Below, piece after piece: positions 25,754 to 36,249 of a DNA stretch of 64,000 nt (position 1 is the first letter of the stretch; each line of letters begins with the position of its first letter). The translations under genes were made by a program, and so were the position numbers. The stretch lies in contig JAAKBF010000010.1 of the NCBI GenBank assembly GCA_012656075.1, positions 310,001-374,000 on the forward strand, in the 5' to 3' direction. The stretch comes from Phytophthora hibernalis (taxonomy: Eukaryota > Oomycota > Peronosporomycetes > Peronosporales > Peronosporaceae). The notes under the pieces were generated by a model. It was not told where the DNA came from and ran no database searches. It worked only from the letters and a program-made list of their open reading frames with translations.

Positions 25754-26834
25754 CTAGAGCTTCTTGCAGAACTTGTTTTGCCTGGCGAAAGGGGCTTGCT
25801 GATCGATGAGATCGCCCATACGCTTGATGGTGGCTTCATGGAACTACGAGTCGAGAAAGGATGTGAGTGGGGTTGAATGGGGATGGTAAGGTGAGGAACG
25901 CACCTCCACGAACTTGACGAAGTGGGCGCCTTCGTCCAGCAACTTGCCAAAGTGGATTTCCATCTCGCGTTCCATGGCCTCTCCGTACTTGAGGTATCTG
26001 TCAGTTATATATGTATAGTGTTAGTCACTGCTCGTAAGTTCTGCAATGGCACGGTCTCTTACAGGATGCTCATGGCGTCGTCCAAGGAAATCTGGACACA
26101 AAGTCGAAGGAACATGGTCAATAACGTTGAAGAGCACAATGCTGGCAGGTATGAACGTACCCTGCCACAACCTTCCTTGTCAAACATGAGGAAGCACGTG
26201 AGAAAGAAGATCTCGGACGGCTCGAGTCCCGAACGATCGTTGCGCGACCTGACGTAGCTGTTCACGAACTCCTCGTAGCCGATGGCGCCGTCCAAGTCAT
26301 CGTTCACCTGCCAGATCACCTCTTCCAGGCGACTCTTTTCCTGAGTGGCGAAGGTGTAGCCGAGCTGTTCGTAGATGGTCATGAGGGCTTTCGTGTCGAT
26401 CTGGTACTTTGAGCTCACGAGTTCACGACCCACGTTCACTTCATCCTGTAGCGTGGCCAGGTACTTGAGTTTCTCCTTCGTGTAGCCATCGCGCTTCGTC
26501 TCGTGCTCGGACAACGTGTATCGCCTTTGCGAAGTTTGCCGCTATCATTATCAAACAGCATAATGCTCTTAGCTCCGTCAACAGTGTTACGATGAGCTCC
26601 GTCTCCTACCTCCAGGGACTTGACGTCATGTGCTCTATCCGATAGTTTCTGCATGAATCACTCCATGGTCAGAATGATTTCAAAGTCTCTTTACTCTATG
26701 AATTCCGTGCCGATCCCCACCTCGAGCTTTTCCTCCAGTCGCCGGAGAGGGGTCTCGAACGCCAACAACCGAAACACTCGACGTAGCTGAACTTGCTCTT
26801 CCACGCTCGTGTCAGCACCACTGCTGGAATTCAT
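25754..26834 (-). CDS. EF-hand protein
   Basis: A calcium-binding protein of about 270 residues in four exons. Exon 1 probably starts at ATG 26834 and splices from about 26720 into the exon ending near 26644; an ATG at 26654 lies just upstream of that acceptor and is the alternative start. Two further introns (26096-26158 and 26001-26065, approximate) and one near 25905-25840 follow, with the stop at 25754. The first EF loop is canonical (NDDLDGAIGYEE: N1, D3, D5, G6, I8, E12). The second (DKEGCGRISLDD) lacks acidic residue 5 and has Asp at 12, so it may bind weakly. One A is missing at 26526-26528. Paired EF-hands with long helical flanks are common in flagellar calcium sensors, but I cannot name the family. 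Confidence 0.68.
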
Positions 26835-26976
26835 TGGGTTTCCAACAATAAGTTGTAAAATTAGAGGTAGTGAGGTATACCATCAGCATCCTCAAACAAG
26901 TATCAAAATGTGAATAACCGAAGATCAATCATAGTTTAGTTAGTGCAGCCTAACCGTCTCCAACTCAAGGTCACGC

Positions 26977-27570
26977 TTACGAGCAGCTCTCCGTGCTGCC
27001 ATATCCGAAGTCCTGGGTCCAGTAGTGCTTGTACGTCGAGCTCGAGCTGTACGCGTAGCCGAATCCGCAGTGCGTATACTTTGTCGATAGTATATTGGCT
27101 CGATGTCTGCTGGAGGCCATCCATGCTGTCATCACCAGATCTACCGTTGTCTGGCCACCTGCCACGTTCTCAGCGCAGGCACTCCACTTGTAACGTGCCG
27201 CCGTGATCCTTTTGGACATGGTTGTGCCATCGTAAGACGTGTGAGCCATGTAGTTCTTTGCCGCCATTTCAGTTGAATGGCCTTGAGCTGCCGTCTGCAG
27301 CTTCGTGTTCATGCACAGCGAGGAGAGTCCGTTGGCGGTGCGTTGCTTATTGACGGCGGTGAGCATGAGCGTCTGGAACCCCGTTGACGAGTAAGTTTGC
27401 AACTCTCTTGTAACGGTGGAGTTGTTATCGACCTCGTCGGCGATGGCAGTGAAGACCTCTTCAGTGACAGCAGCACCGATGATTGTCTTTGGGGTTGCAG
27501 CAACCAACGTCGAGTAGCCGAGTAGCGTCAGAAACAGAAGAATCGCCCAGCGGTGAGCAAAGGACGGCAT
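26977..27570 (-). CDS. Secreted CAP/PR-1-like (SCP) protein, copy 2
   Basis: An intact frame from ATG 27570; a longer upstream extension lacks a better start and would hide the signal peptide (MPSFAHRWAILLFLTLLGY). The mature part has the CAP motifs MLTAVNKQRTANGLSSLC, AAQGHSTEMAAKNYMAHT, ENVAGGQTT, MASSRHRANIL and HYWTQDFG. It shares the layout of copy 1 (20140-20775), including the closing TESCS/TETCS, so the two are clear paralogues. An extracellular lipid-binding role is possible from the family; the target is unknown. Confidence 0.9.
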   Translation of the reverse strand: MPSFAHRWAILLFLTLLGYSTLVAATPKTIIGAAVTEEVFTAIADEVDNNSTVTRELQTYSSTGFQTLMLTAVNKQRTANGLSSLCMNTKLQTAAQGHSTEMAAKNYMAHTSYDGTTMSKRITAARYKWSACAENVAGGQTTVDLVMTAWMASSRHRANILSTKYTHCGFGYAYSSSSTYKHYWTQDFGYGSTESCS

Positions 27571-28522
27571 TGTAGAGTACGGATGTCCCTTGAGAGCTTG
27601 ACCACGACGCGGTAAATTGGAGAATGGAAGTGTACTAAAGCTCGAGACTGAGCTCAAGTTGAGACAGATTGGCCGGGCATTGCCGAACGTATGACTTCTT
27701 CCCACTCGCTTGACATCACGACGGTGCTTTGAGCATCTTGATGAGACCGCAACGGGAATGAATCCGAGTGTTCGAATCGTCAATTGCGCAGGCCGCGGTG
27801 CCAGCTGAAGTTATATGCGCTATCGAATGGAGCCGGTGATCTCTGGGTCATGCTGGTAAAAGATCGCCAGAAAGGAGACCAGCCGACGTTGTCCAGATAT
27901 TATTGTAGTTAGCGTTCCTCCGTTGACTTCAGCTGATGCGCTGTAAACGACTGTAAAAACGGATCGTTGCGTGGGGAAATAAGAGACACGAGGAAATGAG
28001 GATAAGGTGGGGCAACTTCTTCAATTCATTTCCACGTTTACTTGAATTATAAAAATGTGTTTTTGCGTGGCTTCACATCAGGTTGAATATCCGTTCTCCA
28101 TTTTATCGCAAAACGCAGTTTTCTCACCTTATAGAGAAGAAAGGAGACCACCTCAACTCTGTAGACCAGCGTGAATGTGCTCGAAATGCCAGTCAAGGGC
28201 ATCAAGTAACCTTCTACGTTTGAGTGCACACTCTAAAACGGTTCTGCAAAGAGGATTCAAGCAACTCACACAATATCGGATGCGTTAGAAACATCATCAT
28301 GCACGCCAGGGTGATTACCGGTACACGTGTATTGTGTCACACAATTTGTGTGCCAACGGCGGGTGCTTATCCTGAATACAGTCCATCAAGAAGTTTTATT
28401 TGCTTGGACGGTGCATGATTTGAATTTGCATTGTGGTAATCACCGAGGTTGATTCCCTTCGCCTCGTGAGGTCGAGTCGGCCATCAATCATTACCAAAGT
28501 TTCATCGGAGTTATTAATAGTC
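27571..28522. other. Intergenic region between CAP copy 2 and bZIP gene
   Basis: About 0.95 kb between divergent genes, lower in GC than its flanks. No convincing reading frame or repeat was seen. Confidence 0.4.
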
Positions 28523-29436
28523 ATGCCCGTCTCCTCTCTCTATCCGCCCAACGCCGCGTCGCTGAGTGATAACGTGATCGGCGCTGTAATTCAGCGCTCA
28601 AAACCGAGTCGCAGTCACGCCGTGATTGAGGAAACCAGCCCCATTGCCACAGAAAATGCCCAAACCCACAAGAAACCGTGCTTGTCCAAAGCATATATCA
28701 GTCCTAAGGACGAAAGACTACAGCGGAACGTCGCAGAGTGAACCAGGCAAGGTACCGGAGCAAGCAACGCGAGTCGACACTCGCCCTCGAAAGCACAAAT
28801 TTAAAGTTACTAAAAGAGGTTGAAGAGCTCGAGCTAAGGCGATGCAGCACCCACGTCGGCATCCCCACAACGCAAACAGTCTGGGATGTGGTGACGCAGT
28901 ATTTCCGCATTTTCCGCTTCGGCTTTAGATTCCCTCCACCGTTGCTGCACGACTTCGTGCTGAGATTTCTGCACAACTCGATGTCCCCGGACGTGATCGA
29001 CGGCTCAATTCGCGGCGTGGACGCTCTGCTAGAGAATTGGAGCCTGTTCTCGACCTACTTTGCTAATATCAACATCCAGCTCGAGCGCCTGGAAACTCAT
29101 GGTTTGGCGAACTTGTTGATGGCAACCACGACAACAACCGTCACGATTTCTGGTGACACGATACAACGCGTATTTCCTCGCCTGATCGCTGATGAAGAAG
29201 GCAAAAGCATTGCTGCCAAGCTGCAAGGGCGCCGAATCTCTATGCGTGGATCAGTGCTTTTCACCTGGGACAACAAAAACGACTGCGTGGTGAGGATGCA
29301 AAGTCGGTCGGACATGCTAACGCCATTACTTCAGCTGCTAGGAAACCTGGCGGACGTATCTCGAGTATTCGACAGCGCTCTTGTTACGCCCGAATGTAGG
29401 CCGATAACAAGAGAGGGAAGTGATCTGATCACGTGA
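28523..29436 (+). CDS. bZIP-like transcription factor, oomycete type
   Basis: The start is ATG 28523; the longer frame opens with GTG. A disordered N-terminus of about 60 residues leads to a basic region ending ERRRVNQARYRSKQRE and a short leucine zipper (LESTNLKLLKEVEELELRR), then a C-terminal domain of about 190 residues that holds TVWDVVTQYFRIFRFGF and is common downstream of bZIPs in oomycetes. The basic region keeps the Asn but lacks the usual AAxxSR pattern, which is typical of the non-standard bZIPs in this group. One base is missing between 28708 and 28716, exactly at the entry to the basic region, so automatic annotation would split or truncate the gene. Confidence 0.72.
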
Positions 29437-29681
29437 TAGCGCAGGCTCGAGCTCGGTAGCAGTAGTTTCAACACAAAAGTATTGAAGCCTGGAGATGAAT
29501 AGTAATCCGTTTTTCCCATTCCTTTTATGACTACTTGTCATTCATGGTCATGTTGGCTGCTACATTCGGACGTTGGTATTTGTAGATAGGATGCTTTTTG
29601 TTATGTTCATTCCCTTGTTAGGACAGCTTTTCAAACGCATAGTGCAAGCACTGCAAACTTTGCCGGTTTTAGTTGCACACT

Positions 29682-30227
29682 TCACCCCTGCCAGACGCGA
29701 AATCTTGGGTCCAGTAGTGTTTGTACTTGCTGCGCGAGGTGTACGTGTAGCCGCATCCGAAGAATTTGTAGTTTTTGCTCAGTAAATTCGCTCTGTGACC
29801 GCTGGACCTCATCCAGGATGACATAACAGTGTTCACGGAAGCCTGGCCGGCCGCGACGTTCTCTGCGGTGGTAGTCCAGTGGAACCCCGCGGCCGAGATT
29901 CGACTTGAAATGGTAGAACCATCGGTGCCGCTGTGGCCTAAAATTCCGCCTCGCCATGTCGTTCGAGTGAATTTGAGCGGCCGACTGCAGTTCCCTGTTC
30001 CTGCAAAGCTTTGGTATACCACGGGCGGCGCGCTCCCTGTTCACAGCGTTGAGCAGGGCCGTGTGGTAGTCTGTCGCGGCCTCTTCTAGAAAACGAGGAA
30101 AACTACCGTTCACGGTTGTGTTGCCTTCAGAAACTTCGGCAACAGCATCGACGTTGGCCAACACGCTTGATGCACTCAGGGTCGTGGTGATAGCCACCAG
30201 TAAGAAGATGGATTGCAGGAACGACAT
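29682..30227 (-). CDS. Secreted CAP/PR-1-like (SCP) protein, copy 3
   Basis: ATG 30227 begins a signal peptide (MSFLQSIFLLVAITTTLSAS). CAP motifs follow: LLNAVNRERAARGIPKLC, AAQIHSNDMARRNF, then after the break ENVAAGQASVNTVM, MRSSGHRANLL and HYWTQDF. The frame breaks at 29940-29943, in the middle of the domain, where one T is missing from a run on the coding strand; past it the second half is in the expected frame up to the stop at 29682. It is more diverged than copies 1 and 2 and has a shorter linker before the domain. Confidence 0.85.
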   Translation of the reverse strand: MSFLQSIFLLVAITTTLSASSVLANVDAVAEVSEGNTTVNGSFPRFLEEAATDYHTALLNAVNRERAARGIPKLCRNRELQSAAQIHSNDMARRNFRPQRHRWFYHFKSNLGRGVPLDYHRRERRGRPGFREHCYVILDEVQRSQSEFTEQKLQILRMRLHVHLAQQVQTLLDPRFRVWQG

Positions 30228-30769
30228 CGTGCACGAACTTGGAGCGGGGAGAGGTCGATGTCGAACAAGTAAAAATGCGAAGTGGGGGTGGGTGCTGCTT
30301 GGACAAAACCCACTTGCTGCAACCACCAGGAACACCCGTCAGTAGGTGCAAGCTGGCATGGAGCTGTTGCCTCGAGTTTAACCGACGTAAAACTTTAGCG
30401 TGAAACGGGTTCGAGGTGAATAGTTGCACTGCAGCCTGTCGCTTACGTCACGTCGGAATGGACTGTAAAGGCCGTGACAACATCTCTGAGCTGTTAGTCT
30501 GCTTTGGCGTAGGAAGGCTCACTTCCCTCGTTTTTGTTTGTCTCTGTTGGGAGAATCTAAAGCAATGACGACCCAAAGGTGGCAACAATGGGGTTGTCGT
30601 CAAGAAAGCTGTCTTGATGTTGAAGCTGTATGCAAGCGTTTTCAAGTCAACTCATACAAGATCGTGATTAATATGGGCAGACACGACAAGCATGCGATGC
30701 AGGAGCAGTCTACAGCAAGTGATGCAAATATGGTCGAAATTGCAATGGCAGCCTTAAAAATACCTACAT
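30228..30769. other. Intergenic region between CAP copy 3 and GPN3
   Basis: About 540 bases with no supported gene or repeat. Confidence 0.4.
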
Positions 30770-32177
30770 TTACTCGTCGGCATCTTGGCTTTTCGGCTCC
30801 TACAAAAGGCAATACAAAACACAAACTGTGAGAAAACACTGGGGGATTCTCAGTGCAAGACAGTACCTGGGGCTCCAAGTCCTCGCCGTAGTTAATGGCA
30901 TGGTCCACGTGCATGAGCACAGTCTCGATACTCTCCTCGCGGTTGATGTTCATCGGAACAAAGGCCACCATGCTGAAGTCGTTGATCTGAGCACAAAAAT
31001 GCCCAGCACATACAGAAAGACGCACATTTTTGAGTCGCATGTCTTAGGAGATGCATCAGCGTACAGCTCACTCCATGCCAACATACCACATTGCAGATAG
31101 CAGCACTCAGCGGACGCCACTTCGGGTCAGTCGAGTTCGAAAGGTTCTCGAGAAGGTATCCCTCGGACGGGTCCAAATACCTACAAACACAGATTGCACC
31201 GTGAGAATATGAAAGCCGCGCTTGACTATCAAATGTGGCCAGCAGGCTCGTAGAGCGTACTTCGACATCTCCTTCTCGTCTACGAGATCGCACTTGGTAA
31301 GCACGTTGATGTGAGGCAGCTCCATCTGGACCATTGCCGACAGCGAGCAGAGCACACCAGAGATGAACTTGGTCGGGTCGACGATAAATAGAGAGTCGAT
31401 CTGTACATGCCACTACATTTAGCACACGCCGTGCGAATCAATTGCATGAAGAACTCACCAAGTAAACACAGCAAATGTTGAACCCCCAGTCTTTCAGCGA
31501 ATCGCAAAGCTGCTTCATCACAGGAAGGTGCGAGTACAGCTCGATTTGGCCTGCATCGGTAAAAGTTATCAGCTCCAGCAACAGCAATCTATCAACCCAC
31601 CACATCCAACGAACCTGGACAGTCAAAGATGAAGTAGTCTTCATCACTGTACTCGCCCAGCAAGTCCTGCAGCCAGTCAAGGTTCTGCACCAGATACCTG
31701 TCCAAACCCAGTCAGCACGGTCCAATCTCCTCCAATATCCAACAGCAACCACTCACTCCATGCAGTAAATGAGACCGCCATTGGGGCCGTAGCCCAGCTC
31801 CTCCATCACATCCTCTACGCTGATGAGGTCGCGAATGTCTGCTCAAAACACGGAAGTATCGTAAACTTCTCTTCTACTGCTCCAATTTCAATGGAAAAGA
31901 CGCGTACCGAACGCCACGGGGTAGTCGAAGTTGTCTGCAGCCGGGTCCAGGTTCACCACGTACGTCATGCGCCCAGACGCAGCGCAGAACTCGTGCATGT
32001 TATTGCAGTACGTGGACTGTTCACACCAATGGAAATATGTCAATTAAACCGGCACCCGACTGTCAAATTCTGCTCAAATTTGTGCTGCAGGAGCGCACAA
32101 ACATGGAGAAGAATGTCAGACTATCGACGCACCTTGCCAGTGCCCGCAGGGCCCATAACCATCTGACAACAGCGCAT
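30770..32177 (-). CDS. GPN3: GPN-loop GTPase 3
   Basis: GPN3 is a small dimerising GTPase needed for assembly and nuclear import of RNA polymerase II. The P-loop is MGPAGTGKSTYC, assembled across the first intron. The diagnostic Gly-Pro-Asn loop is YGPNGGLIYCMEY, and the G3 region is FDCPGQIELYSHLPVMKQL. TKCDLVDEKE is the guanine-specificity loop. The gene has nine exons: 32133-32177, 31908-32016, 31757-31838, 31615-31697, 31459-31550, 31261-31400, 31090-31180, 30867-30986 and 30770-30799. All eight introns have GT..AG ends, and all junctions keep frame, giving a protein of about 265 residues, the normal family length. The ATG at 32177 sits just ahead of the P-loop. No frame break is present. 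Confidence 0.93.
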
Positions 32178-32479
32178 GATGGACGGGCTCCAATTACTCT
32201 GCCTCTGGTAATGATGGCCAGCCAGGCACGCGATTTAGTAAATACCGTGAGCGATTTCATTAAGTACGATTGAGCACTGTAGAGTCACTAAACTGATCTG
32301 ACAAAGTGTACACAGGTAGACACAGACAAGAAAGACAATTTTGTCCTTTTGAAGAAGACTCACATGACGATTTAGTGATACATTGTGCACATAGCCGTCC
32401 GAATGACGGTACCGTATTCCCTATGAAATGTCTGCTTGAAAGTCCTCTTTCCACTACCGGCGATGGAAAGCTCAGCACG

Positions 32480-34431
32480 CTACGCTGCGAGAGACCCGCG
32501 CCGCGACGACCCGAGGACGTTGTTGCTGCTGTCTTTGCGGTCGATTTCGTCCCAGGCGCAGCCCACGACTCTCTCCATGAAAGCGTCCGACCACTTGCGG
32601 TTGCTGCCGGGCGAGTTCTCCTTCGCCTCCTTGGCGCGCTCGTCGAACACGGAGCTGCACGTCTTGCACACGCGCTTGAGGTTCGAGCGCTCGTCCGACG
32701 GGTTGCGATCAATATGGCCGACGAAGGTGCTCGGGAACGCCTCGCTCTCGACGGACACGTGCGAACAACGACCGCATACGAGGCGACCGCAGTGGCGGCA
32801 GTGGTGGCGACGCACACCGACACCCAGACGGCTGAAGTTGCGCGCGCACCCCATGCAGCTCTTGCGCTCCGTGTTGGGCACCCACACTGGCGGGTACGAA
32901 ATCTTGCCGCAGAGCTGGCGCAGCTCCTTGCGGTCGAGCTTGTCGAAGACCATGCGGCCTTGGCCATCTTTCGCATTCAAGCGAGCGCCGTGACGCACCA
33001 GACGGAAGGCAATCTCGTAGAACTTGAGATCCACAGCCTTGTGCAGCAACGTGCTGTTGCCAAGTGCACCGTTCGGGTCCGTCTTGTGCTGCAGCAGCAT
33101 CTCCGTGATCAACGGGTCATCTTGCTTGGCCGTGATAATGTGCACCGCCAGAGGCGTCTGGTTGCGGTTGTTCACGCGCGAGGCATCAGCACCGTGCTCC
33201 AGCAAGTACTTGGTGATACGACGCGACTTGGCCGACGCCAGGTGCAGCGGCGTGTTCTGTCGGTTGTCAACGGCGTCAATCAGCAGGCCTCGCGTCTTTT
33301 TACCGCACAACAACTGCACCGCGTGCAGCTGGCCGAAGCGTACAGCAATGTGCATGGCCGACTGGCCGTGGACCGGGTCGCGCTCCGTGAAGTCCGTGTT
33401 CCTGTCCAGCAGACATGCGCAGCAGCTGGAGGTTGCCAGACTTTACAGCGCGGAGGTAGTCCGACAACCCCTCTTCCGTCACGCGGGGACCAAAGTGCAT
33501 GACCGAACCGCGCATAAGATCCGTGCTGCGGCTGCTCGCCATCAGGTCCACGCTGCGACTGCTGTCGAACACGTTGCTGCTTCTGCTGCTGCCGAACTGG
33601 TCGTTGCTGCGGCCGCTCTCAAGTCCCACAGCGCTGCTGCGACTGCTAGCGTACAAGTCTGTGCTGCGGCCGCTCTCGAACGTCTCAGGAGCCAAGCTGT
33701 CCCGCGACATCATCAGGTCCTGCGGCTTGAGATCACTGGGTCGATAACGCATCATGCTGTCACGGTAGCCGTTGTTGCTTCCTCCTGTAGCAGCGTCCGC
33801 CTTCTTCTCAATGGACAGTCGCTCGATCTCCGAGTTGCCACGTGAGTTGCGAGGCACGCCCAGATTCACCACCTTGTTGTTGTCTGTGGGGTTAACTGGG
33901 GCTTGGTTCACAGGCATGCTCTTGCACTTGCGCAGCTTGAGGTCTGTACTGAGTTTGTCGTCCACGTTGTGGGTCAAGCTGCGACGTCCGCCACTGAGAA
34001 GCGGAGAGTTTTGCGGCGCGCAGACTCCGCGCGGGGTGGAGACGTGGGTAGTGTAGGTGGGAAGTAGTCGTCTTCATCTTCGTCGTCTTCGTCTTTAGGT
34101 TTCTGTTCTTCTTCGTTTGTACTTGGGTCCGACACGGGACTGGACGCCTGTGTGTCTGTCACGGACTGAGACGACGCCTTCTTGAGCAGACTGGGGGAAA
34201 TGCAGGCTGCAGACTGCCACGAGGGGCGTTCATCCACGCCGGATCGTCCGACACGTCGTCGTCGTCGCTGTCGTAGTAGGACGACGCCTGCGACTGCGAG
34301 TTCTGGTTGGCCACGCGCACTGAGAGACTGGTGCGTACTGGAGGCGCGTTGCGGTTCATGAGGCCTTCGTGGTAGGGCATGTAGGCCAGATCCAGCTCTT
34401 GGCTGCTGCGCGCTTCTAATGCCGGAGCCAT
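32480..34431 (-). CDS. Ankyrin-repeat plus FYVE zinc-finger protein
   Basis: FYVE domains bind phosphatidylinositol 3-phosphate on endosomes. The start is ATG 34431. A long disordered N-terminus includes acidic stretches (YDSDDDD, DEDDEDEDDYF) and a Ser/Arg repeat (see the repeat entry). Ankyrin repeats follow, for example DNRQNTPLHLASAKSRRI and NNRNQTPLAVHIITA. The FYVE finger is near the C-terminus, with CMGCARNFSRL, the signature RRHHCRHCG and RVCKTC. The order ankyrin then FYVE is widespread in oomycetes. The frame breaks at GGGGG 34193, at TTTT 34009 and near 33425-33450. The last is a two-base loss or one-base gain, and a lost GC dinucleotide would fit. Confidence 0.88.
33485..33715 (-). 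repeat. Ser/Arg-rich tandem repeat inside the ankyrin-FYVE gene
   Basis: Within the coding sequence, a unit of about 10-13 residues around S-(G/S)-R-S-(T/S/N)-(D/N/A) repeats six to seven times, as in SGRSTDLYASSRSSAVGLE, SGRSNDQFGSSRSSN and SSRSVDLMASSRSTD. On the DNA the repeats show as GCTGC(T/G)GC clusters on the plus strand. Confidence 0.6.
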
Positions 34432-34975
34432 TGACTGATATACTACAATGGATAGTACTCTTGAGTGAGCTCTTGCGTTTGCCTGGAGAATTCCGCAAGT
34501 GAAGAATTTTGATCCTTTGGAAGGCAATTGCTGCTGTTGTTCGGTTGCTTGTTGCAGCTGCGGCCAGAGACCAGGCGTCGCGCCCTTTCTGTGTGACAGT
34601 CCCACTGTGCGAGTACCGTAACGACTTTGATTATGACGGGTCTCGACATGCAACTGCTGGTGTTTCCAGGCTCTGTTGGTACATGTATCAATATCTGCTA
34701 CTCAGATGTGTTCGTGTGGGGTTGAAGGTCCTCTGCCCCACACACGCTTGCCAGACTTCGGGGTTGCGGTTTGATGCAACGCACAATTTTTCGAGTGCTT
34801 TTTGAAACAACGTAAGGCTGAAACCGAGGCGGACAGGAAGCCACCAGCTGGCCGCAGTCCGTCCACTGCCTCTCCGCTGCAAGTTGCACTTCGCCGCGTC
34901 GAGTAATGCACTGTAATGCGTGACCCCCGCTCAATGAGCGGCTCATGACCTGAAAGCCATCGCGGCACGCACGAG
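34432..34975. other. Intergenic region upstream of the ankyrin-FYVE gene
   Basis: About 540 bases. It should contain the promoter of the minus-strand ankyrin-FYVE gene and perhaps the 5' end of the plus-strand gene that follows. No clear gene is visible. Confidence 0.35.
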
Positions 34976-35814
34976 TTGCTCGCGCAAGGACCGTCCGACG
35001 GCGCCGTATTTGGAGCTCACTTGTGGCTCTTGGCGCTGTTTGTGTTCCTCGCCGACAGGCTGCCGCTGGATGTCAACTCGAGCCGATCCGCGCAGCACCG
35101 CCGCGGACGTTATGAGCACTGGAGCGATGTCGTATTCACCTGCCGCGCGTTACAGCACGCTACGTTGGCCATGGCTGCTTGGCCGTGTTGGGCCCGCTGC
35201 TTTGCTGCAGAAACAAATGAGGCTGCATTGCTGTCTCTTTCGCATTTCGCGTTGGACGCGAGTGCGGCCGCGTGCAAGACTCGCCGAGGATACTGTACGA
35301 TTCGTACATCGTAACGACCACGCAACTTGCTACGGACGTCGATGGCTGCTCGATGCCGCCCTGCAATGGTCATGATGGCCGTCCTCGGGGTAAGCAGCCG
35401 ATCGCAGACTTGCTCGGTTATGATATCACCGCTGCATGTTGTCAAGAGAGCACGCAGTGCAGTGACAGGATAAGATGATATGGAGATGAGCTGGAAGTCT
35501 GACGTAACGACTTGGTGCGCAGACCAAATGCCTCGTCGCTCGACGTCTATAAGGCGTTGTCGTTGCAGTGCAGTGTATGCGAGGTAGCGAACCGAGTCCC
35601 CTGGGACAACCGCTGCCTGTACTTCAAGGCCACCACGGACGTCGCCATTTCGCACCCGCTTCGGATCGACAGTTCGCACAATTGCAGCCAACGCGGCAGC
35701 TTCCCGAGCTCCAATGACCTGCATCACGTGTTACAACTGGTACTCCACTTGAAATCGCAGACGGCCTTCTCTATCGTCACCGCGGGTTTTGTTGTATTAC
35801 ATATCGAGGCCTAG
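34976..35814 (+). CDS. Unrecognised Cys-containing protein (5' end unclear)
   Basis: I do not recognise this protein. A plus-strand coding track with GC-ending codons starts near 34976 with a hydrophobic segment (HLWLLALFVFLADRLPL) that could be a signal or membrane anchor. It continues over a one-base loss at AA 35276 into ILYDSYIVTTTQLATDVDGC. An intron runs from GTAAGC at 35390 to GCGCAG near 35524 (a G missing in GGGG 35387 sets the phase), and the last exon includes SSLDVYKALSLQCSVCEV and DNRCLYFKATTDVAISHPL before the stop TAG at 35812-35814. No in-frame ATG is visible at the 5' end, so a further break or exon is likely. The alternative is an antisense frame of 205 codons on the minus strand (35110-35727), which I consider a shadow. 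Confidence 0.42.
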
Positions 35815-36092
35815 TACTGTCCGTACTGGTACTCGTCCTGCTGCAGCTGGATCTGCGGCTTCTTGCCTTCCAAGTGCGCCAGCACCTGCGCCAACTGGAA
35901 CTTGACCTCCTCGTTCATCTGCACACAACCAAGCCAATCGTCAGACTTTTACCAACCTTCTCACACTGTACTGCACACTCCGATACGCACCATCAGGTCG
36001 GTGTTTTCCTCCTCCTCCTTGCTATTCACGAACTTCTTCAGCAGCTTCGCCGCCGCCTTGTCACTGATCGCCGTCGTCTTGAGCACTTCCAT
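35811..36092 (-). CDS. Small protein of about 69 residues, unrecognised
   Basis: Two exons, 35991-36092 and 35811-35918, joined over a 72-base intron with GTGCGT donor and GTGCAG acceptor. The product starts MEVLKTTAISDKAAAKLLKK, is mostly helical and charged, and ends YQYGQY. ATG 36092 follows a CTGCAG that could itself be a splice acceptor, so an upstream exon is possible. Conservation of frame over the intron and GC-ending codons support a real gene. Its stop overlaps that of the preceding plus-strand gene. Confidence 0.6.
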
Positions 36093-36249
36093 CCTGCAGT
36101 CGCCAAAGTATTGTGACCAGCCAAGCGTTTTATCGCAGTCGTGTGGCACACATAATTACATTTAACACAAACCAAATATTTGTGTTTTAACACCGAAACA
36201 ATTTTTTTGGCCCACTCCCAAGATATAATAACTGTCGAATCAAAGCAAG

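Noticed and set aside
30538..30831. 97-codon plus-strand frame next to GPN3
   Set aside because: Overlaps the last exon of GPN3 on the other strand and shows no coding features.
32306..33502. 398-codon open frame on the pl​us strand
   Set aside because: It is antisense to the ankyrin-FYVE gene. The minus strand shows ankyrin and FYVE motifs; the plus-strand product is Arg/Ala/Leu-rich with no domain, as expected for the shadow of a GC-rich gene.
35110..35727. 205-codon open frame on the minus strand
   Set aside because: It needs no frame correction, but it has no domain, crosses the inferred plus-strand intron and lacks the coding bias of the plus strand. Kept only as an alternative to the gene at 34976-35814.
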